Part shown: positions 1 through 7,315 of the stretch, one piece after another
Numbering within the stretch: position 1 is the first letter of the stretch
How the letters are laid out: each line of letters starts with the position of its first letter
Origin: Arsenicicoccus piscis
GTDB taxonomy: Bacteria > Actinomycetota > Actinomycetes > Actinomycetales > Dermatophilaceae
NCBI RefSeq assembly: GCF_022568835.1
Contig: NZ_JAKZHV010000003.1
Span: 310,001-374,000, forward strand
Direction: 5' to 3'
DNA: 64,000 nt
Translations under genes and position numbers: made by a program
The notes under the pieces: generated by a model
The model's input: the letters and a program-made list of their open reading frames with translations, nothing else
Database searches by the model: none
Told to the model about the DNA's origin: nothing

Positions 1-19
1 ATGCGGCCAGGCTCCGGCC

Positions 20-844
20 ATGACTCGAACCATCGTCCCCGCGTCCCCCGACCCGTTCGCCGCCGTCGCCCCGGCCGCGGGTGGCCCGCCCGCCGCCGTG
101 GTGGGGGTGTTCGGCGCGACCGGCGGGCTCGGGGTGTCCTGTCTGGCCGTCGCGCTCGCCGTCCGGCTGACTCATGCGCTCTCCGGCGAGGTAGCCCTCG
201 TGGACGCCGACCCGTCCGGCGGTGGGCTGGACCTGCTGCTCGGCTGCGAGCACGAGCCGGGGTTGCGGTGGTCCGCCCTGGCCGGGGTGAGCGGCACCGT
301 CGACGGAGCGGGTCTGGTCGCCCAGCTGCCCCGAGCCCATGGGGTGGCGGTCCTCTCGCACGAGGTCCTCGACCCGCTCGCGGCTGCGCAGGCGCCGACG
401 GCCGACCAGCTCGGGGCGGTCGTCCGGGGCCTCGCGACCGGCGCCTCGGCCGTGGTGGTCGGCGGGTCCCGCTGGCCCGGCCCTCCGGGGCTGGTCGACC
501 ACCTCGACGAGTCCGTGCTCCTCGTCGGCTCCGGTGTCCATCAGCTGGCGGCCGCCGCCGGCCTGGCCGTCCACGCGTCGCTGCCCGGCTTCTCCGGGGA
601 GCCACCCGGCCTGGTCCTGCGGACGGCCGGCCGCAACGCCGCCGCGCCGGAGCGGGTGGCGGAGCACCTCGACCTCCCTCTCCTCGGCACCCTGGGCGAG
701 GATCGCGGGCTCGACGCAGATCTCACCAACGGGCTCCCGCCGGGTCATCGGGCGCGGGGTGCGCTCAGCAGCACGGCCACCCAGGTCATCGACGCCCTCG
801 CGCTCGGCCCCGCTCGACGCCGACGCGCCGGTGGCCGACGATGA
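20..844 (+). CDS. CpaE-like / septum-site-determining ATPase of a Tad pilus locus
   Basis: A MinD/ParA-like NTPase of the CpaE-like family that accompanies actinobacterial Tad pilus genes; the family is thought to help localise the pilus machine. The deviant Walker region GVFGATGGLG lies near residue 31 and DADPSGGGLDLLLG follows, as in Rv3660c-type proteins. At 274 residues it is shorter than those relatives, which carry an extra N-terminal domain. The frame stays open upstream of the ATG at 20 to the window edge, so the true start may lie outside. It overlaps tadA by 4 bases (ATGA), indicating one operon. Confidence 0.8.
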   Translation: MTRTIVPASPDPFAAVAPAAGGPPAAVVGVFGATGGLGVSCLAVALAVRLTHALSGEVALVDADPSGGGLDLLLGCEHEPGLRWSALAGVSGTVDGAGLVAQLPRAHGVAVLSHEVLDPLAAAQAPTADQLGAVVRGLATGASAVVVGGSRWPGPPGLVDHLDESVLLVGSGVHQLAAAAGLAVHASLPGFSGEPPGLVLRTAGRNAAAPERVAEHLDLPLLGTLGEDRGLDADLTNGLPPGHRARGALSSTATQVIDALALGPARRRRAGGRR

Positions 845-2001
845 CCGCCGCGACCGAAGGTGGCTCCCTGTGGGCCCTCGTCCGAGCCGGTGTGCCGCCG
901 GACCCGGCCAGCGTGCGACGGGTCGCTGCCGACCAGGAGGCGGTCCTCGGCGCGGGCGGTGCCAGCCGTCGGGCCACGGAGATCGCGGGGGCCGTCCTCG
1001 GCGCCGGTCCGCTCGAGCGCCTGCTCGCTCTGCCGGGCGTGACCGATGTGCTCGTCAACGGGGACGGCTCGGTGTGGATCGACCGGGGCGGCGGCCTGGA
1101 GCGCACGGAGGTCGTCGTCGGTGGCGCCGACGACGCACGGGCGCTCGCGGTGCGCCTCGCCGGGCTGGCCGGTCGCCGGCTCGACGACGCGGCGCCCTAC
1201 GTGGACGGCACGCTCCCGTCCGGGGTGCGGCTGCACGCCCTGCTCCCGCCGATCGCGCACGGCGCGGCTCATCTCAGCCTGCGCATCCCGCGCCGCGAAC
1301 CCTTGACGATCGCCCGGCTGCAGGAGCTGGGCGCGGTCGACGACCTGCTCGCCCGCACCCTCGTCGCGCTGGTCGAGCGTCGGCTGGCCTACCTCGTGAC
1401 GGGTGGCACCGGCACCGGGAAGACGACGGTGCTCGGCGCCCTGCTGTCGGCGGTCGCACCCGACGAGCGGCTCGTGGTCGTCGAGGACGTCCGCGAGCTG
1501 GCGGTGGCTCACCCCCACGTCGTGTCGTTGCAGGGTCGGGCCCGCAACGTCGAGGGTCGCGGCGAGGTGACGCTGACCGACCTGGTGCGCCAGGCGCTCC
1601 GCATGCGACCCGACCGCCTCGTGGTCGGGGAGGTCCGCGGCGCCGAGGTCCGCGAGCTGCTCACCGCGCTCAACACGGGCCACGAGGGTGGCTGCGGCAC
1701 GGTCCACGCGAACTCCGCCGGCGACGTCCTGGCCCGGCTGGAGGCGCTGGGCGCGCTCGCCGGGATGTCGCGCGAAGCCGTCTGGAGCCAGGCCTGCTCA
1801 GGACTGGACGTGATCGTCCACTGCCAGCGCTCCCCGCGCGGTCGCCACGTGGCCGAGGTGGCGGTGATCGAGCCGGCGGATGGTCCACCACGGGTGGTGA
1901 CCGCGCTGCGGGCCCGCCCGGGCGGTGCAGGCCTGCAGGTCGAGCACGGTGCCGGGTGGGACGTGCTCGCGGCTCGGTTGGACGGGGTGGGTGCGTCGTG
2001 A
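841..2001 (+). CDS. tadA: TadA/CpaF-type secretion ATPase
   Basis: Hexameric motor ATPase that powers Flp pilin assembly on the cytoplasmic face of the inner membrane. The 386-residue protein has a Walker A motif TGGTGTGKTT near residue 187, an acidic Walker B region (RPDRLVVGEVRG) near 257 and the family motif NTGHEGGCGTVHAN near 280. The start is the ATG in the ATGA overlap with the upstream CpaE-like gene; the reading frame is open further upstream, but that part is a shadow. Its own stop overlaps the GTG start of tadB, so translation is probably coupled. Confidence 0.93.
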   Translation: MTAATEGGSLWALVRAGVPPDPASVRRVAADQEAVLGAGGASRRATEIAGAVLGAGPLERLLALPGVTDVLVNGDGSVWIDRGGGLERTEVVVGGADDARALAVRLAGLAGRRLDDAAPYVDGTLPSGVRLHALLPPIAHGAAHLSLRIPRREPLTIARLQELGAVDDLLARTLVALVERRLAYLVTGGTGTGKTTVLGALLSAVAPDERLVVVEDVRELAVAHPHVVSLQGRARNVEGRGEVTLTDLVRQALRMRPDRLVVGEVRGAEVRELLTALNTGHEGGCGTVHANSAGDVLARLEALGALAGMSREAVWSQACSGLDVIVHCQRSPRGRHVAEVAVIEPADGPPRVVTALRARPGGAGLQVEHGAGWDVLAARLDGVGAS

Positions 2002-2753
2002 TCCCCGGTGTCGTGGTTCCCGCAGTTGCCGTCCCCGCGGTTGCCGGGCTCCTGGTGCTCCTCGCCGTCCTTGTCCTCCCGGTGGGACACGCGAGCCGTC
2101 TCCCACCGCAGCGGTTCGGGTCGCAGGAGAGCCACCACGAGGGTGCAGGTGGTGGGGTCTACGGGCTCCGGCGTAGAGCTCTCGGCCGGCTCCGCACCGA
2201 GGACGAGCCATCGGTCGACGCGCAGGTGGCGGTGCTGGTGGGTCTCGTCGCACCCGGGCTGGCCGCAGGGCTCGATCCCTGGCGAGCCTGGGCGGCAGCG
2301 GCCCGTGCCTCCCCAGGCCCCGTCTCGGACGTGGTCGGCCAGGCGCTCGCCCGGCACGGCGAGGTGGGAGCCGCGCTTCGGACCTCGGCCGTGCACGACC
2401 AGAGCGCGCTGCTGCGCCGGGTGGTGCAGATGATCGAGCTGGGTGAGCAGCTGGGGACACCCCTCGGCGGTGTCCTGGAGCGTGCGGTGCAGACCTTCCA
2501 GGCCGAGGAGGGTGCTCGGGCCTCGGTGGCCGCCGCGGCGGCAGGTGCGCGGAGCACGGGTCGGCTGCTGCTGGCGCTCACGGTTGCCGGCCCGGTGATC
2601 GCCGCGGTCCTCGGCCTGGACGTCCTCGACGTCTACCTCGGTCGTCCCTGGGTGGCCGCTGCTGCGCTGCTCGGCGTCCTTCTCGCCCTCGCGGGGCGCT
2701 GGTGGCTCGGGCTGCTGGCCGCCGCGGCCGCCCGGCCGAGGCGGTGGGCATGA
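1998..2753 (+). CDS. tadB: TadB-like type II secretion F-domain membrane protein
   Basis: Inner-membrane platform protein of the Tad apparatus. The 251-residue product begins with a hydrophobic segment. A central helical T2SSF-like region follows (around EQLGTPLGGVLERAVQTF), and the protein ends with two hydrophobic segments. The GTG start at 1998 sits in a GTGA overlap with tadA and is preferred over the longer open frame. The stop overlaps the ATG of tadC. Identification rests on topology and on position between tadA and tadC. Confidence 0.85.
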   Translation: MIPGVVVPAVAVPAVAGLLVLLAVLVLPVGHASRLPPQRFGSQESHHEGAGGGVYGLRRRALGRLRTEDEPSVDAQVAVLVGLVAPGLAAGLDPWRAWAAAARASPGPVSDVVGQALARHGEVGAALRTSAVHDQSALLRRVVQMIELGEQLGTPLGGVLERAVQTFQAEEGARASVAAAAAGARSTGRLLLALTVAGPVIAAVLGLDVLDVYLGRPWVAAAALLGVLLALAGRWWLGLLAAAAARPRRWA

Positions 2754-3346
2754 CCGCCCCCAGCGGCGCGTGGCTGGCTGCGATCCTCGTCGGCGTGGCC
2801 ACCCTGCTGTGGACCCGACCCGGTGCAGCGTTGCCCGTGCGACCGGGTGCTGGTGCCACAGGGTCTAGGCCCGGCCGGCGCGGGTCGACCCGGGCCCGAC
2901 GTCACCGTCCCAGCGGGCTGACGCGTGCCGACCTGGCTCACGTGGCCGAGCTGCTGGCCGCCTGCCTGCGCTCCGGAGCAGGAGTGGTGGAGTCGGTCGA
3001 GGCGGTCGCCACCGCCGCCGACGGCGAGGTGGCCGGCCGCCTGCGAGCGGTCGCAGCCGCGCTGCGGTGGGGGATCCCGCCCCTCACGGCCTGGCGGGCT
3101 GCCGGCGGGGGTCTCGACCAGGTGGGTCGGCCGCTGGTCCTCGCCGAGGAGACCGGCCTGGCGCCGGCCGACCTGCTGGTGAGCGCGGCCCAGGAGCTGA
3201 GGCAGGCCGAGGCGCACGACGCTCGGCTGCGGGCCACGCGGTTGGAGGTGTCGGCGACGCTGCCGATGGGGCTGGCCTTCCTGCCGGGCTTCGCCCTCAC
3301 CGCCATCCTGCCGCTCGTCGTGGCCCTCGCCGGGTCGCTCGGCTGA
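2750..3346 (+). CDS. tadC: TadC-like type II secretion F-domain membrane protein
   Basis: Second platform protein of the Tad system, 198 residues. It has an N-terminal membrane segment, a basic linker, a T2SSF-like cytosolic helical region (AELLAACLRSGAGVVESVEA) and a C-terminal hydrophobic hairpin (GLAFLPGFALTAILPLVVAL). The ATG at 2750 overlaps the tadB stop (ATGA). It ends the first tad operon; the pilin genes follow about 2.4 kb later, separated by two opposite-strand genes. Confidence 0.85.
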   Translation: MTAPSGAWLAAILVGVATLLWTRPGAALPVRPGAGATGSRPGRRGSTRARRHRPSGLTRADLAHVAELLAACLRSGAGVVESVEAVATAADGEVAGRLRAVAAALRWGIPPLTAWRAAGGGLDQVGRPLVLAEETGLAPADLLVSAAQELRQAEAHDARLRATRLEVSATLPMGLAFLPGFALTAILPLVVALAGSLG

Positions 3347-3414
3347 GCAGCGTGCGGATCGGCGCTCGCACCAGGCGACACGCGCTCGCCCTGGCTGACG
3401 TCGGTCAGCGGCAC

Positions 3415-4722
3415 CTAGCGCGCGAGGCGACGGGCCAGCTTGTCGGCCCCCTGGGCCTGATCAGCCTGCGCGAATGCGGTCCAGCAGCACCGTGACTCGC
3501 GCGTCGACGCCTCGCCGCAGGAGGCGGACAGCGGGACCGGTCCGGGGGCGGTCGCTGTGGCCAGGGCAGCGCGGAGCCGGTCGGACAGGGGCTCGGCGTG
3601 CTCGTGCTGGGCCTGCGGTGGACCGACCACCAGCACGCCGAACTCGTCCCCGCCGAGCCGCGCCACCATCGCCCCGTCGGGCATGCAGCCCTCCAGCAGC
3701 CGGGCGAAGGCGATCAGGAGCCGGTCCCCCTCGGGGTGCCCGTAGCAGTCGTTCGCCACCTTGAGCTGATCGAGATCGGCCACCAGCACGGTCGCGCTGG
3801 CGCCACCGGCCTGGACCAGCGGCGTGGCACCGGCGAGGGCTTCGTCCCAGGCGCGCCGGTTCGACAGACCGGTCAGACCGTCGTGCCGGGCCTCTTCGCT
3901 CGCCTCGGAGTAGGCATGGTGCAACGACAACGCCTGCTCCAGGTGGACCTCCCGGTCACGCCCGAGGAGGCCGACCAGCAGCACGGGGAGCCCGATGAGG
4001 AGCAGCCAGGGCAGGGTGCCCCCCGTGGCCTGCACGATGCACCACCCGATGGCGCTGAGGAGCAGGTCGATGGTGCTGGCCCACACCAGCTGAGGGGCGA
4101 GGACGCCCCATCGGACCCCACCGATCCGGGCGCGCACCGACACCACGGCGACCTCGGTCAGCACCTGTGCGAGGACGGCGAGGCCCAGCGCCAGAGGGCC
4201 GCCGACCCCCTGCGTGGCGAGCGCCTGCAAGGTGGCGACCGGGGCGGCCACGTGCAGCCCGGAGGCGAGGACCAGCAGCGTCGCGTGGCCCCGCGCCTGC
4301 GAGTGTGGCCACGTGGACGAGCTGGCGACCAGGATGGCCGCGAGCGCGACGAGGGGAGTCCAGCCGGAAGGCAGCGTGAGCAGCATGGCGACCAGCACCG
4401 GCTGGGTGGCGACCGTCGACCCGTTGCTTGACGTGAACTCGGTCCGGAACGCGAGGACGTAGATCACCCCGAGCAGTGCGGCGGTGAGCATCTGGTGTGG
4501 GGTGGGGACCCCGGTGCTGCCGAGGGCGCGTCCGGCCTCCGCCACGGCGAAGCCCGCGGCGCCACCGCCGAAGAGCAGGGCGGTGGCGCGGTCCGTCCGA
4601 CTCGGTCGGGACGGCTCGTCGTCCCGGCGCGCGAGGTCGCTCACCGGCGTCACCGGGGCGACTGAGCGGCGACGGGCTGCCTTGTCGGCGTGCGCCGACG
4701 ACTCGGCCTGGGCCGCGGCCAT
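3415..4722 (-). CDS. Membrane-associated diguanylate cyclase (GGDEF)
   Basis: Predicted to make cyclic di-GMP. The N-terminal ~250 residues hold several hydrophobic segments. The C-terminal GGDEF domain contains DGLTGLSNRRAWDEAL and RLGGDEFGVLVVG. The inhibitory I-site RxxD upstream of GGDEF is not present: CMPD stands where RxxD is expected, so product inhibition may be lacking. I chose the ATG at 4722, which forms a TGATG overlap with the upstream exported-protein gene; a GTG 15 bases further upstream is possible. It lies inside the tad locus but on the opposite strand. Confidence 0.88.
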   Translation of the reverse strand: MAAAQAESSAHADKAARRRSVAPVTPVSDLARRDDEPSRPSRTDRATALLFGGGAAGFAVAEAGRALGSTGVPTPHQMLTAALLGVIYVLAFRTEFTSSNGSTVATQPVLVAMLLTLPSGWTPLVALAAILVASSSTWPHSQARGHATLLVLASGLHVAAPVATLQALATQGVGGPLALGLAVLAQVLTEVAVVSVRARIGGVRWGVLAPQLVWASTIDLLLSAIGWCIVQATGGTLPWLLLIGLPVLLVGLLGRDREVHLEQALSLHHAYSEASEEARHDGLTGLSNRRAWDEALAGATPLVQAGGASATVLVADLDQLKVANDCYGHPEGDRLLIAFARLLEGCMPDGAMVARLGGDEFGVLVVGPPQAQHEHAEPLSDRLRAALATATAPGPVPLSASCGEASTRESRCCWTAFAQADQAQGADKLARRLAR

Positions 4723-5402
4723 CAGAAGATCCGCCACGGGTCGATCAGGACGTCATCGACCAGGAACGTGCCAGGACCCCTGGTGGAGAGCGAGATCCGC
4801 AACAGCTGGACGCCGCTGCCAGCCGTGGTGTCCGGGATCTTGACCGGGGGTGTGAGCAGCCACCCTGCGCGAGAGCCGTCGATCAGGGTGGTCGTGGTGC
4901 GCGTGCCCCGGGCGCTCTGGGTGGTGGTGGTGACGGCCAGGCGAGACCCGGGACGTCCCGGCGCCTTGACGAACAGACGCATCGACTCCTCACCCTGCTC
5001 GAGGCACAGCTGCGGCGAGGTCGTCCTGCCGCCGGGGCCGACGGCGAGGGAGCGGGTGCCGGGCTCGATCTGCCAGGGCTCGTTCTCCGCCACGAGCCGC
5101 ACGCCGCTCGCGGCCATCCACGAGGTCGACCCGCCCTCGAAGCTGCCGCCGGGTGCGACGTAGTACAGGCTCGGGTCGTCGAAGGCGGCGAGCAGCGGCT
5201 CTACGGCACGCCGGGGGCAGGTGGTCGGCTCGGTGGTCCCGACACGAGGAGCGGTCCCGACGCCGGGCGCGGCCGCGGCTGCCGGGGTGAGCGCGCCGGT
5301 CACGCCGCCGAGCACCACGAGAGCAACGAGCACGGCCGAGAGGGTCCGGAGGGCAGCGCGAGCAGCCGAGGCGGCGGTGCGGAGAGTGGGATCGTGCGAC
5401 AT
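4722..5402 (-). CDS. Secreted beta-rich protein of unknown function
   Basis: A 226-residue exported protein. An N-terminal basic stretch and a hydrophobic segment (LSAVLVALVVLGGVTGAL) form a signal peptide ending in an AAAAAP-like cleavage region. The mature part has alternating beta-type segments and two cysteines. It ends RGPGTFLVDDVLIDPWRIF, which resembles a jelly-roll, carbohydrate-binding-like fold; that is only a guess. The ATG at 5402 is chosen because AGGAG lies 7 bases upstream and it begins the signal peptide. It is translationally coupled to the diguanylate cyclase. Confidence 0.75.
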   Translation of the reverse strand: MSHDPTLRTAASAARAALRTLSAVLVALVVLGGVTGALTPAAAAAPGVGTAPRVGTTEPTTCPRRAVEPLLAAFDDPSLYYVAPGGSFEGGSTSWMAASGVRLVAENEPWQIEPGTRSLAVGPGGRTTSPQLCLEQGEESMRLFVKAPGRPGSRLAVTTTTQSARGTRTTTTLIDGSRAGWLLTPPVKIPDTTAGSGVQLLRISLSTRGPGTFLVDDVLIDPWRIF

Positions 5403-5460
5403 GCTCTTACTCCTGAGGCGACTCGCCACCTGGCGGTGGACTCCCTCCAGAAGACGACGA

Positions 5461-5491
5461 TGCGTAGTGGTTTGATTCGCCTGCGTAGTGG
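5461..5491 (-). promoter_or_regulatory. Exact 10-bp direct repeat upstream of the secreted-protein/cyclase operon
   Basis: TGCGTAGTGG occurs at 5461-5470 and again at 5482-5491, that is 21 bases apart or two helical turns. It lies about 60-90 bases upstream of the start codon at 5402. An AT-richer stretch (GCGTAAATAC on the minus strand, near 5550) could be the promoter. The regular spacing suggests a dimeric regulator site. The remainder of 5492-5785 shows no gene. Confidence 0.4.
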
Positions 5492-5785
5492 GTAGCACCC
5501 GGGTGGACCGGGGGTTCCCACCCCGGTAGCAATGTGGCACCCGATGTATTTACGCAACGTGACGAAAGCGGTACGTCTCGTGCGGTGTTGGTGACAGATC
5601 TGCTGTCCTGGCTCGGGCGAGCCGCCCGTCCGGTGGGCAGCCCGGCTCACGCCCGCTCGACACCCCCTGCGCGCGCTGACCCCTCCCGTGTCCACAGGCG
5701 CAGCCTCTGCCTTCCCCGGCCACCGACGCTGCGGCAGCGTGGTTGGTGGCGGGCCGAGGGCGCCCGACCGGGAAGGCGGGGAGTC

Positions 5786-6016
5786 ATGTCGATCATGATG
5801 GTGCACAAGCAGATTCAGCGACACCGGCGCGAGCTGGCCACGCGATGGGAGCGGCTGGTCGAGGCCGCGGACGCGGGCATGACGACCGCGGAGTACGCCG
5901 TCGGCACGATCGCTGCCGCGGCCTTCGCGGCGGTGCTGATCGTCATCGTCCGCTCGGACGCGGTGCGTTCGGCCCTCACGGGGATCATCACGACCGCGCT
6001 GGGCATGGGCGGGTGA
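5786..6016 (+). CDS. Flp-type pilin / DUF4244 protein
   Basis: A 76-residue pilin-like protein. A charged N-terminus is followed by DAGMTTAEYAVGT and a single hydrophobic helix, the class III prepilin arrangement in which peptidase cleaves just before the helix. This matches the DUF4244 family found with actinobacterial tad genes. The ATG at 5786 follows a GGAAGG/GGGGAG ribosome-binding region. It overlaps the tadE-like gene by 4 bases, so it heads the pilin operon. Confidence 0.88.
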   Translation: MSIMMVHKQIQRHRRELATRWERLVEAADAGMTTAEYAVGTIAAAAFAAVLIVIVRSDAVRSALTGIITTALGMGG

Positions 6017-6375
6017 GGTCGGTGCTCCCGACCTCCGCCCGCGACGCCGGCATGGTCACGGTCGAAGCTGCCCTGGCGCTGCCGACCGTGCTGGTGATGG
6101 CGGCCGTCGGGGTGGGCGCGGTGGGCCTCGGGATCGACCACGCGCGCTGCGTCGACGCCGCGGCCGCTGCCGCGCGGCACGCGGCCCGCGGCGAGTCCGC
6201 GGGTGACGCCGTCGCCTGGGCCGCTCGCGCCGCCCCCGAGGGGAGTGCCGTGGCGGTGAGCGTGGCCGGCGGCATCGCGCGCGCGGAGGTCCGAGCGCCT
6301 CCCCGGGCCGTCCTGGCCTGGCTGCCGGGAGTCCCGGTCGCCTCCGGGTCCGCCAGCGTGCGGGTCGAGCAATGA
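6013..6375 (+). CDS. tadE: TadE-family pseudopilin
   Basis: A 120-residue minor pilin-like protein. DAGMVTVEAALALPTVLVMA near residue 10 is the TadE-type prepilin signal with the conserved glutamate after the cleavage site, followed by a hydrophobic helix and a small extracytoplasmic domain. The GTG at 6013 overlaps the pilin stop (GTGA), and the gene overlaps the next one by ATGA. Confidence 0.85.
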   Translation: MRSVLPTSARDAGMVTVEAALALPTVLVMAAVGVGAVGLGIDHARCVDAAAAAARHAARGESAGDAVAWAARAAPEGSAVAVSVAGGIARAEVRAPPRAVLAWLPGVPVASGSASVRVEQ

Positions 6376-6803
6376 CGGTCGTCGCGCGGGCGTCGGCGAG
6401 GGGTGCACCGTTCGCGGAGGTCGAGCGCGGGTCCGGCACGGTGCTGGTGGTCGGTGCGGCGGCGCTGGTGCTCGTCCTGGTCACCGGGGCGCTCGCGGTC
6501 GTGACCAGCGTCGTGACGGGGCACCGCGCTGCCGCAGCGGCGGACCTCGTCGCGCTGAGCGCAGCCACCGCCTACGCCGGTCTCGCGGGAGCGACCGGGG
6601 CCGGGGCGTCGGCCTGCGCCTTGGCGGGCGCGGCTGCGGCCATGAATCACGTTGTGCTGGTGTCCTGCTCGCCCAGCGCCTCCGCGACGGGACCCCGCGT
6701 CACGGTCGTCGTCTCGGTGCCGTGCCCGCTGCGGTGGTGCCCCGCAACGGCCAGGGCCACCGCCGGCGTTGCCGAGGGTGGCCCTGGTGGTGCGGGTGGC
6801 TAG
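6372..6803 (+). CDS. TadE-like protein of the helicase/secretion neighbourhood
   Basis: A 143-residue protein matching the Rv3654c-like family that follows tadE in actinobacteria. It has the motif ERGSGTVLVVGAAALVLVLV, a hydrophobic helix, an alanine-rich segment (RAAAAADLVALSAA) and four cysteines in the C-terminal half that could form disulfides outside the cell. The ATG overlaps the tadE stop. It is the last gene of the pilin operon; 6804-6873 holds no recognisable gene. Confidence 0.82.
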   Translation: MTVVARASARGAPFAEVERGSGTVLVVGAAALVLVLVTGALAVVTSVVTGHRAAAAADLVALSAATAYAGLAGATGAGASACALAGAAAAMNHVVLVSCSPSASATGPRVTVVVSVPCPLRWCPATARATAGVAEGGPGGAGG

Positions 6804-6873
6804 GGGTCGTTCGGGTGGCTGAGGGACGTTCGGGTGGTCCCGCTGGCGTCGGTGCAGCCGCCGACGGGACACC

Positions 6874-7260
6874 TCAGCGCAGGCTGCTGGACCCGCCGTC
6901 GTCGGTGCGACCGGTGGTGCGGTCCTCGGGACGCAGGTCCGCGGTGCGGTCGGTGTAGCCGGTCCGGGTGTCGACGGGACGCTGCGTCTCGAGCTTGTCG
7001 CGCTGCTTCTGCTCCTTGCGCAGCGCTCGCAGCTCGCTGTGCTGCCGGGCCTTGCGCTTGCTCCCGATCGACATGGACCACAGGCCGAGCATCAGGGCCA
7101 GCATGGCCGCGGCGCCGGCGAAGAAGATCGTCACGGGGCTGATGGAGACGGTGTTGCCGAGGAAGGTCCAGGCGACGGCGGTCCCGGTGGGGAGTCCGAA
7201 GAGGGCCACGACGCCGAGGACGACCGCGAGCAGGACGAGGAGCAGGCCGATGACGATCAT
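6874..7260 (-). CDS. Small two-helix membrane protein of unknown function
   Basis: A 128-residue protein with two hydrophobic segments (residues ~1-24 and ~45-67) separated by a short loop, then a long charged cytoplasmic tail rich in Lys, Arg, Glu and Thr (RALRKEQKQRDKLETQ). The topology is reminiscent of LapA-like small membrane proteins, but I see no diagnostic motif. It stands alone; GAGAGG precedes the start. Confidence 0.65.
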   Translation of the reverse strand: MIVIGLLLVLLAVVLGVVALFGLPTGTAVAWTFLGNTVSISPVTIFFAGAAAMLALMLGLWSMSIGSKRKARQHSELRALRKEQKQRDKLETQRPVDTRTGYTDRTADLRPEDRTTGRTDDGGSSSLR

Positions 7261-7315
7261 GAGGGAGCCTCTCAGTGGGGGGCGGGGGGTGGTGCTGTCG
7301 TCATCCTAGGTCGAG

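Noticed and set aside
745..1707. Long minus-strand open frames opposite tadA and similar frames throughout the window
   Set aside because: They are antisense or out-of-frame shadows caused by high GC; no ribosome sites, biased composition, and they fully overlap well-identified genes.
5403..5560. c-di-GMP (GEMM) riboswitch upstream of the secreted protein/diguanylate cyclase operon
   Set aside because: No recognisable GEMM core; only direct repeats TGCGTAGTGG and simple GC-rich palindromes are visible.
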